64,000 nt of DNA from Rhodeus uyekii (lineage: Eukaryota > Chordata > Actinopteri > Cypriniformes > Acheilognathidae): positions 924,501-988,500 of the forward strand of contig JAWRVZ010000049.1 in NCBI GenBank assembly GCA_037043235.1, in the 5' to 3' direction. The translations under genes and the position numbers were made by a program. Below the pieces are notes generated by a model that had not been told where the DNA came from, searched no databases, and saw only the letters and a list, made by a program, of their open reading frames with translations. This document shows positions 41,442-51,687 of the stretch, piece after piece. Numbering within the stretch: position 1 is the first letter of the stretch; the number at the start of each line of letters is the position of its first letter.

Positions 41442-43660
41442 ATATGTGCAAAAAAAGAAATAAATAAAGTGCATGAGTGTGAAGGTGCAAAAGTGCATGA
41501 CTGTTCACCATGGAAAGAAGAGAAATAGAAATGTTGAGTCCAATTGTATGTGTGTGTGTATTTGTGTTATCCCGGAAAGTTCTGGTTGAGGGTCCGTATA
41601 GCTTGTGGAAAGAAGCTCCTCCTCATTCTCTCTGTGTTCGCCCTCAGGGAGCGAAAACGCTTCCCTGACCGTAGCAGAGAGAACAGACCATTATTGGGGT
41701 GGTTGATGTCTTTCCTGATCTTCCTGGCCCTGTTCAAGCAGCGTTTGCTGTAGATGGAGTGCAGGTCAGGAAGTTCAGTGCGGATGGAGCGCTCAGCTGA
41801 TCGCACCACCCTCTGCAGAGCTCGTCTGTCTTGCTGAGTGCTGTTCCCGAACGAGGCTGTGATGCTGCCTGTCAGGATGCTCTCAACGGTGCAGGTGTAG
41901 AAGGTCCTGAGCACCTGAGAGGGCAGTTTAAAGTCCTTTAGGCGTCTGAGGTGGAAAAGACGCTGCCGGGCCTTCATGACTGTGTGGTGGATGTGACGTG
42001 ACCACGACAAATCCTGGGCGATGTGAACACCAAGATACCGGAAACTGTCAACTCTCTCCACTGGGGTCCCGTTGATCGTGATGGGTTGGTAGTTCCTCCT
42101 CTCCTGCTTTGTACTGAAGTCCACTATCATCTCTGCTGACGTTCAGGAGGAGATTATTTTCCTGGCACCACAGCTCTAAGAGTTTGGTCTCCTTAAGGTA
42201 GGCCGTCTCGTCGTTGTTTGAGATCAGGCCCACCACAACCGTGTCGTCAGCAAACTTGACAATGGTGGTGGAGTTGGAAGTGGCCAAGCAGTCATGTGTG
42301 TACAGTGAGTACAGCAGGGGACTCAGAACGCAACCTTGGGGCGCTCCAGTGCTGAGAGTGAGGGTAGATGAGACATGTTTGCCCATCCGTACTGCTTGTG
42401 GTCTGTCCGTGAGGAAATTGGAGATCCAGCGACAAAGCGATGTGCTGAGTCCCAGAATCTCCATCTTGGAGGTGAGTATGGAGGGAATTATAGTGTTGAA
42501 AGCTGAACTGTAGTCCACAAACAACAACCTAACATAATTCCCTTTGCGGTTGTCTAGATGGTCCAGAGCCGTGTGGTGGAGATATGCGATCTCATCCTCA
42601 GTGGAGCAGTTAGGGCGATACGCAAACTGTAGCGGGTCCATATTTTCCGGTAGTGAAGATGTGATGAAGTCTCGTACTAGTCTTTCGAAGCACTTCATCA
42701 CGGTGGAGGTTAGGGCTACTGGACGATAGTCATTAAGACAGGCAGGCTGGGGTTTCTTTGGGACAGGAACAATGATGGACTTCTTGAAGCATGATGGGAT
42801 AACAGACGTCTCCAATGAGAGGTTGAAAATCTCAGTAAATACCGGGGCCAGCTGGTCAGCGCAGGTTCTCAGGATCTGACCTGTGATGCCGTCCGGCCCT
42901 GCAGCTTTCCTGATATTTACATTCTTGAAGGCTGTTCTCACGTCATGCTCAGAGATAATGAACGCGACGTCTGCATCAGCACTCTCCATTGTCATGCAGC
43001 CGGCGGCACTGTTAGAGCCATCAGCGCCGATAGCACTGTTGACACCTTCAGCGCCGTTAACTGCAGCCTCGAAGCGAGCATAAAAGGTGTTTAGCTCGTG
43101 TGCTAATGAAGCGTCAGCGTTCATTTTCCGTGATGGTGGCATTTTATAGTCCGTCATTGTTCTAAGTCCCTGCCATGTGCTTCTTGAGCTCTGATGGAAG
43201 AGAGACTCAAGTTTAGCACTATAACGACGCTTTGCCCCTTTCACGGCTTTGCGAACGTTGTAGGCGGCAGCTTTGTAATCCTGCATGTTACCGGTGGCAA
43301 GTCCCACATTATAGGCGGCAGAGCGAGATTTTAGAGCCTCGCGGATGGTTTTATCCACCCACGGTTTCTGGTTGGGAAAAGTCCTGATAACAGTTTTCTC
43401 TACTGTATCATCCACAATTTTCCCAATGAATCCCAGAACTACCTCTGTAAACTCGCTGATGTCATCCGACTGTGCCTAAACATGTCCCAGTCTGCATCTC
43501 CCAGAGCGTCCTGAAGCACGCCCGCCGTTTGGTCCGTCCATCGTGCGGCCTCTCTCTGTACAGGCGCTTCCTGTTTCAGCCTCTGTTTGTATTTTGGCAT
43601 CAGGAAGATGGCCGCATGATCAGACTTTCCGAACGCTGGGCGCGATTGCGCTTTGTAACT
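41031..43660 (-). mobile_element. Rex1-type LINE, 5'-truncated
   Basis: Minus-strand RT with KAAGPDGITGQILRTCADQL, VPVPKKPQPACLNDYRPVAL, LFVDYSSAFNTIIPS (motif A), TGAPQGCVLSPLLYSLYTHD (motif B) and IVKFADDTVVVGL (motif C). These lie in an ORF of 455 codons (43415-42048), followed after a small deletion near 42130 by VDSFRYLGVHIAQDLSWSRH to LRTLNQNFPG (42130-41567). Upstream, the end of the endonuclease (GKSDHAAIFLMPKYK) is in another frame (43711-43439). The 3' UTR ends in (TTCAAG)n repeats at 41031-41056 with an AT microsatellite at 41390-41433. The catalytic YADD-type box (FADD) is intact, but the copy is broken by frameshifts. The Rex1 label is by recognition of the RT. Confidence 0.85.
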
Positions 43661-44075
43661 GTAATATTTAATTGGTGTAGCTATGTATAGAAAATGTGTG
43701 AAATTCAGCAATTTGGAGCCAGATTAAGATACCTACGTCTTTGGTAATGAACTATATAGGACCTTTGAAAGATTACAAAAGAAAGTGAATGAAGAATGAT
43801 CATATATTGAGATATCTTTACTTTTAGTTACAGGCACACAAACTTCGGAAAAAAAAATATTTATGGCACTCAGAAAAAAATAATTCTTTGTAATTGTGTT
43901 GATAGAAAAAAACCCAAAACATTTATTTGTAGATCGGAAACATACAAACTTAAGAAATATGTACAATTTTACACATGGAGGCACACTGAGATCCCCATTC
44001 ATCCGTGTGCCTTTAAATGTAAATGAGCTGCTGCTCCCCACCTCCTTTCAAGAAGAGAGCAGATTCTTTTCTGCT
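43661..44075. other. Duplicated 3' flank, unit 2
   Basis: TTGGTGTAGCTATGTATAGA and the following 300 bp match 21371-21640 behind gene 1 (TTGGTGTAGATATGTATAGA; AGGACCTTTTGAAAGATTAC; GCACACAAACTTTGG). Together with 40925-41030 it shows that the 3' flank was duplicated along with the gene. Confidence 0.75.
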
Positions 44076-44683
44076 CATGTTTTGGATCAGATACTCGGGC
44101 AGCAACAAAACAGGAGAATCTGACACAACCAAAATGTCAGAAACTGTCAGTAGTGGTGTTCAGCATTATATTTTTTGAAAAAGACCGACACAGTTGGAGA
44201 GATTAAAGAAAAAATTATAATTTTTAGAATGCAAAGGAGGTTTCTGAATGTTAGTTGATTAATTGATGTTTGTCATGTGGAATCTATATTAGGATTTAGG
44301 ATGCCTACAGAGATGGGAAATGTCTGCTGCTGTCACAAGGAACTCGGAAGGAAACTGATGACAGCAGACAATGAACAGAGATACCTTTTAATGGTAGCAC
44401 GCAGGAGTGTGTAACATCAACAATAACCGACAGGGAATGAACAAAAACAGGCAGACTATATACATACAGGAAATGAGGAAACTAGCTAGGAACACCTGAA
44501 CATAAATAAACCCATTAGACACCATGACAACAAATCACTAACCCAGACAAGACCACATTGCATGAGATAAGTGTAACATTACACCCCCCCTCGGCAAGGT
44601 GCGTCCTCGCACCGATTAAATGTCCAACTGAAGAGGGAGGAGGCTTCGGAGGTGGGCGTAGCACTGGAAGTTGATAAGGACAA

Positions 44684-45841
44684 TCAGGAGTCACTGAAAA
44701 ATGATGGTGGTGCCATCAAAAACCATGGTGGTGCCGCTGGTGGGAGGAGCCAGGGTGGAGCTTTGGGCAGAACACGGGAGCCGATCGACGGGGGTGGAAC
44801 CAAGCTGTGTTGATGGACCGGCGAAGCAGAGAGGCCGATAGACCAGGGTACCTTCGACGGCCTTGAAGCCCGAGGCAGAGCTGCTGGGTCGCGGGGCTGA
44901 GATGATGACAGGGATTCGGATGACCTGGACGACGCTGTGGTGAGTGAGGATGACAGGGAGGTCGGAGAAAGGGAGGAGCCCGATGACGCCGTAGGGGTGG
45001 AGGGTTTCGGCATCGCCGAAATCCCGGAAGTCCGTGGCGGAGGCTGAGTGACGATCGTCGGAGGCCGACTTGGAGAGACGAGCGAATCCAGCGGAGACAC
45101 AGGGCAGACGGTCCACGGAGGCGACGAGGACATGCAGAGCCGAAGCGAGGTCGATGGGCTGATGAGTCGAGATGGGGACCTGGGACTGGAGGTCTTATGT
45201 GCAGCCGGGGACTCGGTCTCACGCTGAGCTGGTAGAATTGAAGCCTGAGGCGGAGCTGACGAACTGCACAGAGCCGGCGGTGAGGGCAGAGCTGAGGGTT
45301 TCAATGACACCATTGGAGTCGACGGATCCAGGGGGCTGGCCATGACCAGCGGGGAAGACGGGACCAGGGAGTCAGACAGGACCATAGACTGAAGATTTCC
45401 GGACGGAACCGGAATATCCATTTTCCTGGACGGAACCGGCGAGGAGAACGAAGAGATGGGGGTGGGGATATGGGTGGGAGTCGAATCCGTTGGCCATTGA
45501 TTCAGGTTAGTTTCACTTTCAGACTCTGGAGTGGACTCATCAGCAGACTTCCGCTGTCTGGATCGGGGCGATGGCGTGGACGCGGCGCTCGGGATCCATG
45601 GCGTGGACGCGGCGCCCGGGATCCATGGCGTGGACGCGGCGCCCGGGATCCATGGCGTGGACGCGGCGCCCGGGATCCATGGCGTGGACGCGGCGCCCGG
45701 GATCCATGGCGTGGAAACGGCGCCCGGGATCCATGGCGTGGACGCGGCGCCCGGGATCCATGGCGTGGACGCGGCGCTCGGGAGCCAAGACGTGGCGGCC
45801 GGCTTTTGCTGTCCGGACCGGGGATAGAGTCGATCCATCAC
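44684..45841 (-). CDS. Pro/Ser-rich ORF inside the LTR element (385 codons)
   Basis: The ORF starts MMDRLYPRSG just after the 5' LTR. It contains eight copies of a 9-residue repeat (ASTPWIPGA), then a low-complexity Ser/Pro/Thr region to the stop. It stands where gag would be in a Gypsy-type element, but no nucleocapsid or capsid motif is visible. The downstream part is compositionally biased in more than one frame, so only the position in the element and the intact length support coding. Function unknown. Confidence 0.5.
   Translation of the reverse strand: MMDRLYPRSGQQKPAATSWLPSAASTPWIPGAASTPWIPGAVSTPWIPGAASTPWIPGAASTPWIPGAASTPWIPGAASTPWIPSAASTPSPRSRQRKSADESTPESESETNLNQWPTDSTPTHIPTPISSFSSPVPSRKMDIPVPSGNLQSMVLSDSLVPSSPLVMASPLDPSTPMVSLKPSALPSPPALCSSSAPPQASILPAQRETESPAAHKTSSPRSPSRLISPSTSLRLCMSSSPPWTVCPVSPLDSLVSPSRPPTIVTQPPPRTSGISAMPKPSTPTASSGSSLSPTSLSSSLTTASSRSSESLSSSQPRDPAALPRASRPSKVPWSIGLSASPVHQHSLVPPPSIGSRVLPKAPPWLLPPAAPPWFLMAPPSFFSDS
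45573..45788. repeat. 27-bp minisatellite (8 copies)
   Basis: The unit begins GGCGTGGACGCGGCGCCCGG and ends GATCCAT; copies start at 45573, 45600, 45627, 45654, 45681, 45708, 45735 and 45762 with very few substitutions. Because 27 is a multiple of three, all six frames stay open, which explains several long shadow ORFs. Confidence 0.95.
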
Positions 45842-46307
45842 AAAAAAGTCTTTGTAGGCGACTTTGCCTGGTCGGTTATTCTGTCACAAGGAACTCGGAA
45901 GGAAACTGATGACAGCAGACAATGAACAGAGATACCTTTTAATGGTAGCACGCAGGAGTGTGTAACATCAACAATAACCGACAGGGAATGAACAAAAACA
46001 GGCAGACTATATACATACAGGAAATGAGGAAACTAGCTAGGAACACCTGAACATAATTAAACCCATTAGACACCATGACAACAAATCACTAACCCAGACA
46101 AGACCATGAGATAAGTGTAACAGCTGCATGGAGATAGAAAAAAAAATATTCTGTTCAATTATGGTTATAATTTATTTTGTAAACTTTAGCCATACAGCCG
46201 TACAGCATGCTACAATAACCTTCAGAATATTTTTTCACATTCTACAAAAGAAAAAAAAATGAAGTCTGATATGAAGGATACCTTGTTTGAAACATGAAGT
46301 ACTAAAG

Positions 46308-47083
46308 TGTCACGGTTCTGCCACATTCGGTCTAGTAGTCATTTCTTGGTTTTGTGGCAGAGCTCTGACACTACCGTTATGTCTCGTGTTTGGTGTGTGT
46401 GCGCACGGCGTCGAGGATTCGAGCCGCGGGCGCGCTTGTCTGTGACGTCTTTCGTACGAGTTATGATGTCCGGTCCCGATACTTGGGTCTGGTTCAGTTT
46501 CGGTTTTGGATCGGGATTCCGGCATTCATAATTCGCGTGTGTTCGTCCTTGTCGTGAGCTCGTGAGAACTCGTTCTTGCGAGCTCTACGTTATGTGAGTG
46601 GGCGCGGTTTCAAGCCTTGCGCGAGCCGCGCCTCCTCTCGTCCGTGTGTTTATGTTTGGCACGCGGTTCGCATTCAATTGGCCGCGTGTTTTCTGTCACG
46701 CGCAGTTTGGTTGCCGCCAGCTGCGCGTCGTCTTTGTCTTGTCAATGTGTAACCCTCCCACCTTGTTTCCCTGCTTTAGTTTGATTTGTTCCCAGCTGTG
46801 TCTCATTCAATTTTCATCCCTCGTGTGTGTATTTAATCCATCCGTGTCTGTTGTCTTGTGCTGGTTTATCGTCGTTACAAGGTAGTGTTCATGCTGTCCT
46901 GTTTCTAGTCCTGAGTCAAGTTTGAAGTCTGAAGTCTAGTCCTAGTTTGAGTCTGTCCTCTAGTCTTGTTTTTCCCCCACGGGGTTGTTTATGTTCAGTT
47001 TTTATTTACGTTTTTGTTATGAATAAATCCCCAGTCTCATTGCATCATTGAGTCCTCATTCATCCCTTCCTACACACCTGACA
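46308..47083 (+). mobile_element. Solo LTR (776 bp)
   Basis: TGTCACGGTTCTGCCACATT at the start, CACACCTGACA at the end, with AATAAA followed by TTGAGTCCTCATTCATCCC. It is the same family as 20622-21216 but longer. The flanks CTAAAG and CTAAAC suggest the target duplication CTAAA with a one-base offset. Confidence 0.8.
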
Positions 47084-47289
47084 CTAAACCAAGCCATCAT
47101 CTACTACAGCATTTCTGTATATGTAAAGGGACATAAAAAGCTCCAAGAATTTATATTCTGCTTTGTTTTCTGGATTATATCTGTGAGATGTCACCAATCG
47201 GTTATTGTGGTATCAACAAAGATCGAGGGCTCATGGATGAGATTTTAGGAAGAAAGGTCGAGATCAGCCATGACATTTAAATTGTTTTA

Positions 47290-47794
47290 AAAGTAAACCT
47301 GACAGGGAATTACCCGTGTGGTGATGTATGGTTTCTAACAATACACTTACATGGAATATGTGTGCGTGTTAAAATTTGAATTAAAATTTGAATTTGAGGA
47401 GGAAAAACAGTGGACATTTCCCTTAACATCTCTGCATACAAACAACGTCTTCAGTCAGTTGTGTCGGTGAGGATCACTGCAAATCAGCTTCTATCAGGTA
47501 AGATCTTCTTTCTACTCATAATGATCCTCACCAGTGTCTTTAATTTAAACTCACTGCAGCATGTGAAGATGTGATCATGGACTGATGTATTATTTCCGTG
47601 AGTTTTAGTGAAGTAAATTTACATCGGTACAACATTGTCACTGTCAACATTGACAATGGCGTTGTCTCTTCATAAAAGTATGTATTTTTTAAAAGTTGCT
47701 TCTCATTTCTCAAAACATTTATGACATGAATTTAAGTTTTTTTTTTTCATGACAGGTTTTGTGAGAGCACAGATCATCCTCTATGTTATGCTGT
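47290..47794 (+). pseudogene. Third receptor unit, 5' remnant
   Basis: The DNA from about 47290 to 47520 matches the upstream/first-exon region of gene 2 (GTGTCGGTGAGGATC, donor CAG/GTAAGATC after 47497). The signal-peptide exon equivalent is 47756-47794: GACAG acceptor, then GTTTTGTGAGAGCACAG, where gene 2 has AATGAGAGCACAG. The ATG is thus GTG and the start is lost. The GTAAGT donor is kept. No D8C, stalk or GAIN exon follows before the repeats at 48.4 kb. Confidence 0.75.
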
Positions 47795-48384
47795 GTAAGT
47801 GCACACCTTGTTTTTTGCCTATTGCCTTTTTATGGTGTCGCTGCACATTAATATTACAATCCAATGTCATGTTTAGTCTTGTTTAGATTTAGGATATGTT
47901 TGCGTGACGATGATGCAAATGGAAATGGTTTTATTTTAGTTTATTTTTTTTGCATACATAGGGCAACTTTATCAAAACCACCCCCTTTTCACAATTTCCT
48001 ATTCTTTTTATTTCTTCCAAACAGAGGCAGTGACAGTTTCATATTCAAAAAAATTTGAAAACAGTTTTCAGGCCCCCAAAATGCATATAAATGAACAGAA
48101 AAAAAGTATGTACTGAATATAAATAACGATCGATTGCACATTGACAGATCATCTGAAAAAATAATTCACATAAACAGATTGACTCTGAATATAAAACAAG
48201 CTACTTAAAATCCAGCTGCAGAATGTATTAGTGCAGCAGTGCATGCTGGGAGCACAATATTTTTAAAATCCTATTTAATTGCCACAATGTTGCTGAATCT
48301 CATACTTTATAGTAACATGGCTATTACAAACAACACAAAATTAACAATTCATTATCTATATAACTATACCATTAGACTCAGTAT

Positions 48385-48608
48385 GAAATCCACTCCCCTC
48401 ACAGACTCCTCTCCCACCCCACCACCATCCCACTCCCCTCATAGACTCCTCTCCCCCTCTCCCCCCCCACCATCCCACTCCCCTCACAGACTCTCCTCTC
48501 ACCCCCCCACCATCCCACTCCCCTCATAGACTCCTCTCCCCCCCACCACCATCCCACTCCCCCCATAGACTCCTCTCCCCCCCACCACCATCCCACTCCC
48601 CTCATAGG
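48385..48608. repeat. C-rich minisatellite, left part
   Basis: About six imperfect copies of a 35-40-bp unit containing CCACCATCCCACTCCCCTCA then TAGACTCCTCTCCCC. The array is interrupted by the LINE that follows and resumes at 53213. Confidence 0.85.
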
Positions 48609-48773
48609 CAAGGCAAGGCAAGTTTATTTGTATAGCACATTTCATACACAATGGTAATTCAAAGTGCTTTACATAAAGAAGAATGATAAAAGTAAAACAT
48701 TAAAAATGATTAAAAGAATAAAAAGATAATACGTATAAAATAGAATGCAAACAGTTCGGACATAGCACAGTGC

Positions 48774-51338
48774 TCAATCTGCAAATGCATAGGTAAAAAG
48801 ATGTGTTTTGAGTCTTGATTTGAATGTGGCTACTGTTGGAGCACACCTGATCTCTTCTGGAAGCTGGTTCCAGCTGCGGCTGGCGTAACAGCTAAAAGCA
48901 GACTCTCCTTGCTTTGAGTGAACCCTGGGTATTACTAAGTGACTTGATCCTGATGATCTTAGTGATCTGTTAGGTTTATATTCTATGAGCATATCTGCAA
49001 TGTATTGAGGTCCTAGGCCATTGAGTGATTTATAAACAAGTAACAGTACTTTAAAATCAATTCTAAATGTAACTGGAAGCCAGTGCAAGGACCTGAGGAC
49101 TGGTGTGATGTGTTCATATTTTCTGGTTCTGCTCAGAATCCTGGCAGCAGCGTTCTGTACGAGCTGCAGCTGTCTTATGGTCTTTTTGGGAAGGCCAGTG
49201 AGGAGCCCATTACAATAATCCACCCTGCTGGTGATGAAAGCATGAACAAGTTTCTCTAAGTCTTGATTGGAGACAAAGCATCTAATTCTTGCAATATTTT
49301 TGAGATGATAATATGATGATTTAGTTATTGTTTTTACATGGCTACTGAAACTCTGGTCTGACTCCAAAATCACACCAAGATTCCTGACCTGATTTTTAGT
49401 TGTTTGACCCCTAGAGTGAAGGTATGCGTTCACTTTGAGAACTTCATATTTGTTTCCAAATGCAATGACTTCAGTTTTGTCTTTGTTTAACTGAAGGAAG
49501 ATTAGGCACATCCAGTTTTTAATTTCATCAATGCATTGACACAGGGAGTCAATGGGGCTGTAATCATTAGGTGATAACGCGAGGTAAATCTGGGTGTCAT
49601 CTGCATAGCTGTGATATGCAATTTGGTTCTTTCTCATTTGGCTCAGTGGCAGCATATATAAGTTGAACAGGAGGGGTGCAAGTATTGAACCTTGAGGGAC
49701 TCCGCATGTCATGGATGTCCACTCAGACTTATGGTCACCGATACTCACATAATAACCTCTCCCTTCTAAGTATGACCTGAACCATTTAAGAACCATCTCA
49801 GAAAGCCCAACCCATTTTTCCAGCCTGTCAAGGAGAATGTTGTGAACTGTTTCTTCCAAAATTTTACCATCAATTGCTTCGAAAACAGACATAATAGCTA
49901 CTTTCTGAGATTGTGGTCTGATCTGTTTTACCCCAGTGCAGCTCAAGGATGTGCTGATCGCCTTTCTGATATTATTTATTTTCTCAGAGAAGAAGGAAGC
50001 AAACTCACAGCATTTGCTGTCTGAGAGCATTTCACTGGGAATCTGACTTGGGGGATTTGTTAGTCTCTCTACAGTAGCAAAAAGAGTGCGGGTGTTGTTT
50101 AAGTTTCTGTTTATAATATTTGAGAAGAAGGTCTGTCTAGCTTTGCCTAGTTCCACATTGAAAGCATGAAGGTTATCTTTATAGATGTTATAGTGGATTT
50201 CAAGATTTGTCTTTCGCCACATGCGCTCAGCTTTTCTGCATTGTCTTTTCATATTTTGCACTGCTGTTGAATTCCTCCAGGGTGCTTTTTGTCTGCCACT
50301 CTTCTTCCTGACTTTCACAGGAGCAATGTTATCAATAACATTCTGAACTTTTGAGTTAAAAGAATCAAGAAGAAAATCAACAGAGTCTGCAGATATGCTT
50401 GGTGTTAAAGATATAGCCTTCATAAACAGAGCACTAGTATTCTCATTTAAGCATCGCTTTTTGACCGAGATAGATCTAGCTTCAACAGTCGGAGAGATCA
50501 ATATATCAAAGAAAATACAGAAATGATCTGATAGAGCTACATCCTTAATGACAATGGATGAGATGTTTAGACCCTTACTGATAATTAAATCTAGTGTATG
50601 TCCTCGATTGTGTGTGGGTCTATGTACATGCTGAGTCAGATCAAAAGTATTCAAAACTGTTAGAATTTCTTTTGCCATTTTGGATTCTGCATTTTCTATG
50701 TGGATGTTAAAGTCCCCAGTAATAGCAAAACAGTCAAACTCTGAGGAAGTTGCTGATAACAGTTCTGTAAAGTCCTCCACAAAGGCTGGAGAGTATTTTG
50801 GAGGCCTGTAAATGACTAAAAGTAGAATGCGAGGAGCACCTTTTAACACAATACCCAAATATTCAAAAGACAAGTAATCACCAAATGACACTTGCTTGCA
50901 TTGATAGACATCTTTAAATAGAGCAGCTTCACCTCCACCTCTCCTAACAGCTCTGCAGACACTCATAAAAGTAAAGTTAGGAGGGGCTGTTTCATTCAGG
51001 ATTGTTGAACTGCAACTGTCTTCAAGCCATGTTTCATTTAGAAGCATAAAATCTAGATTGTTTGTGGTTATTAAATCATTGACTAGAAGTGATTTATTTT
51101 TAAGTGAACGGATGTTTAAAAGTGCTAACTTAACAGTCTTACTTTCTGTCTCTACAGTAATCTTAGTTTGGCGTGTAATATGCACCAGATTAAATGGGTT
51201 TGCCAAACGGTTTGAGAAAGCCTTTGGCTTTCTATCACGTAATAAAACTGAAATAGCGAAAGCAACACGCACACTGGGTTCCCGCTTGTTCTGTAAACAT
51301 TTGACAAAGTCACTGTTATCATAGCGGGGACCCGACAC
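48774..51338 (-). CDS. L2 ORF2: endonuclease and RT with internal deletion (854 codons)
   Basis: The open frame begins MSGPRYDNSDFVKCL. The AP endonuclease covers about residues 60-280: ALLNIRSLKNKSL, LLNETWLED (Glu), VIYRPPKY, FAITGDFNIH (Asp), THNRGHTLDLIIS and LSDHFCIFF (Asp-His). A linker with basic stretches follows, then KVAIMSVFEAIDG. The frame then jumps straight to ILLDRLEKWVGLS: RT motifs 0 to A, including the L-x-A-F-D-T box, are absent. TCGVPQGSILAPLLFNLYML (motif B), HSYADDTQIYLAL (motif C) and the C-terminal region to LKTHLFTYAFAD are present. The deletion is in frame, so the protein could still be made but would lack a catalytic Asp. Confidence 0.85.
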   Translation of the reverse strand: MSGPRYDNSDFVKCLQNKREPSVRVAFAISVLLRDRKPKAFSNRLANPFNLVHITRQTKITVETESKTVKLALLNIRSLKNKSLLVNDLITTNNLDFMLLNETWLEDSCSSTILNETAPPNFTFMSVCRAVRRGGGEAALFKDVYQCKQVSFGDYLSFEYLGIVLKGAPRILLLVIYRPPKYSPAFVEDFTELLSATSSEFDCFAITGDFNIHIENAESKMAKEILTVLNTFDLTQHVHRPTHNRGHTLDLIISKGLNISSIVIKDVALSDHFCIFFDILISPTVEARSISVKKRCLNENTSALFMKAISLTPSISADSVDFLLDSFNSKVQNVIDNIAPVKVRKKSGRQKAPWRNSTAVQNMKRQCRKAERMWRKTNLEIHYNIYKDNLHAFNVELGKARQTFFSNIINRNLNNTRTLFATVERLTNPPSQIPSEMLSDSKCCEFASFFSEKINNIRKAISTSLSCTGVKQIRPQSQKVAIMSVFEAIDGKILEETVHNILLDRLEKWVGLSEMVLKWFRSYLEGRGYYVSIGDHKSEWTSMTCGVPQGSILAPLLFNLYMLPLSQMRKNQIAYHSYADDTQIYLALSPNDYSPIDSLCQCIDEIKNWMCLIFLQLNKDKTEVIAFGNKYEVLKVNAYLHSRGQTTKNQVRNLGVILESDQSFSSHVKTITKSSYYHLKNIARIRCFVSNQDLEKLVHAFITSRVDYCNGLLTGLPKKTIRQLQLVQNAAARILSRTRKYEHITPVLRSLHWLPVTFRIDFKVLLLVYKSLNGLGPQYIADMLIEYKPNRSLRSSGSSHLVIPRVHSKQGESAFSCYASRSWNQLPEEIRCAPTVATFKSRLKTHLFTYAFAD

Positions 51339-51687
51339 ACATCACTGAGAGCGTTTATCAGTTGTTTTTGGTTCACCTAGAACAGATGGAGGAGGGTGAG
51401 GGCCCTGGCGTTGTGGTAGCGGCCGAAGAGCTCTCGCAGGACGAATGGGAGGTTGAGCTGGGTCCACAGGCTTTGGTGGTTTTGGAGCTCGCCGCTTTTT
51501 TTTATGTCTGGGGGCTCGCAGCAAAAGAGTGGGCGAGTTTGGTTCCAACATACACCAGTTCCTCCATTTTCTCAGAGAAACACAGCAGAGGGGATGCTGG
51601 GGAGAGGGTTAACGTATCCGGTGAGAGAGGCTGTTGCTCTGGTGTTACTGGTGGCTCTAATATGTTGTCCTGGCTTCCCTGGCTTTT

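Larger units (their letters stand above)
44331..46122 (-). mobile_element. Non-autonomous LTR retrotransposon with 5-bp TSD
   Basis: LTRs at 44331-44578 and 45882-46122 (TGTCACAAGG...GTGTAACA on the plus strand) are nearly identical and flanked by GCTGC on both sides (44326-44330, 46123-46127). Reading on the minus strand, a G-rich tract (complement of 44579-44600, GAGGGGGGGTGTAA) precedes the 3' LTR, which sets the orientation. The interior (1.3 kb) holds one long ORF and no reverse transcriptase, protease or integrase. A clear tRNA primer site was not recognised after the 5' LTR (GAATAACCGACCAGGC). Confidence 0.88.

Noticed and set aside
42214..43083. Plus-strand ORFs opposite the Rex1 reverse transcriptase
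   Set aside because: They are shadows of the minus-strand RT, which has all catalytic motifs.
45470..45925. Plus-strand ORFs with RDPWRGRGA or HGVDAAPGI repeats
   Set aside because: The 27-bp minisatellite keeps all frames open; the element's LTRs and G-rich tract indicate the minus strand.
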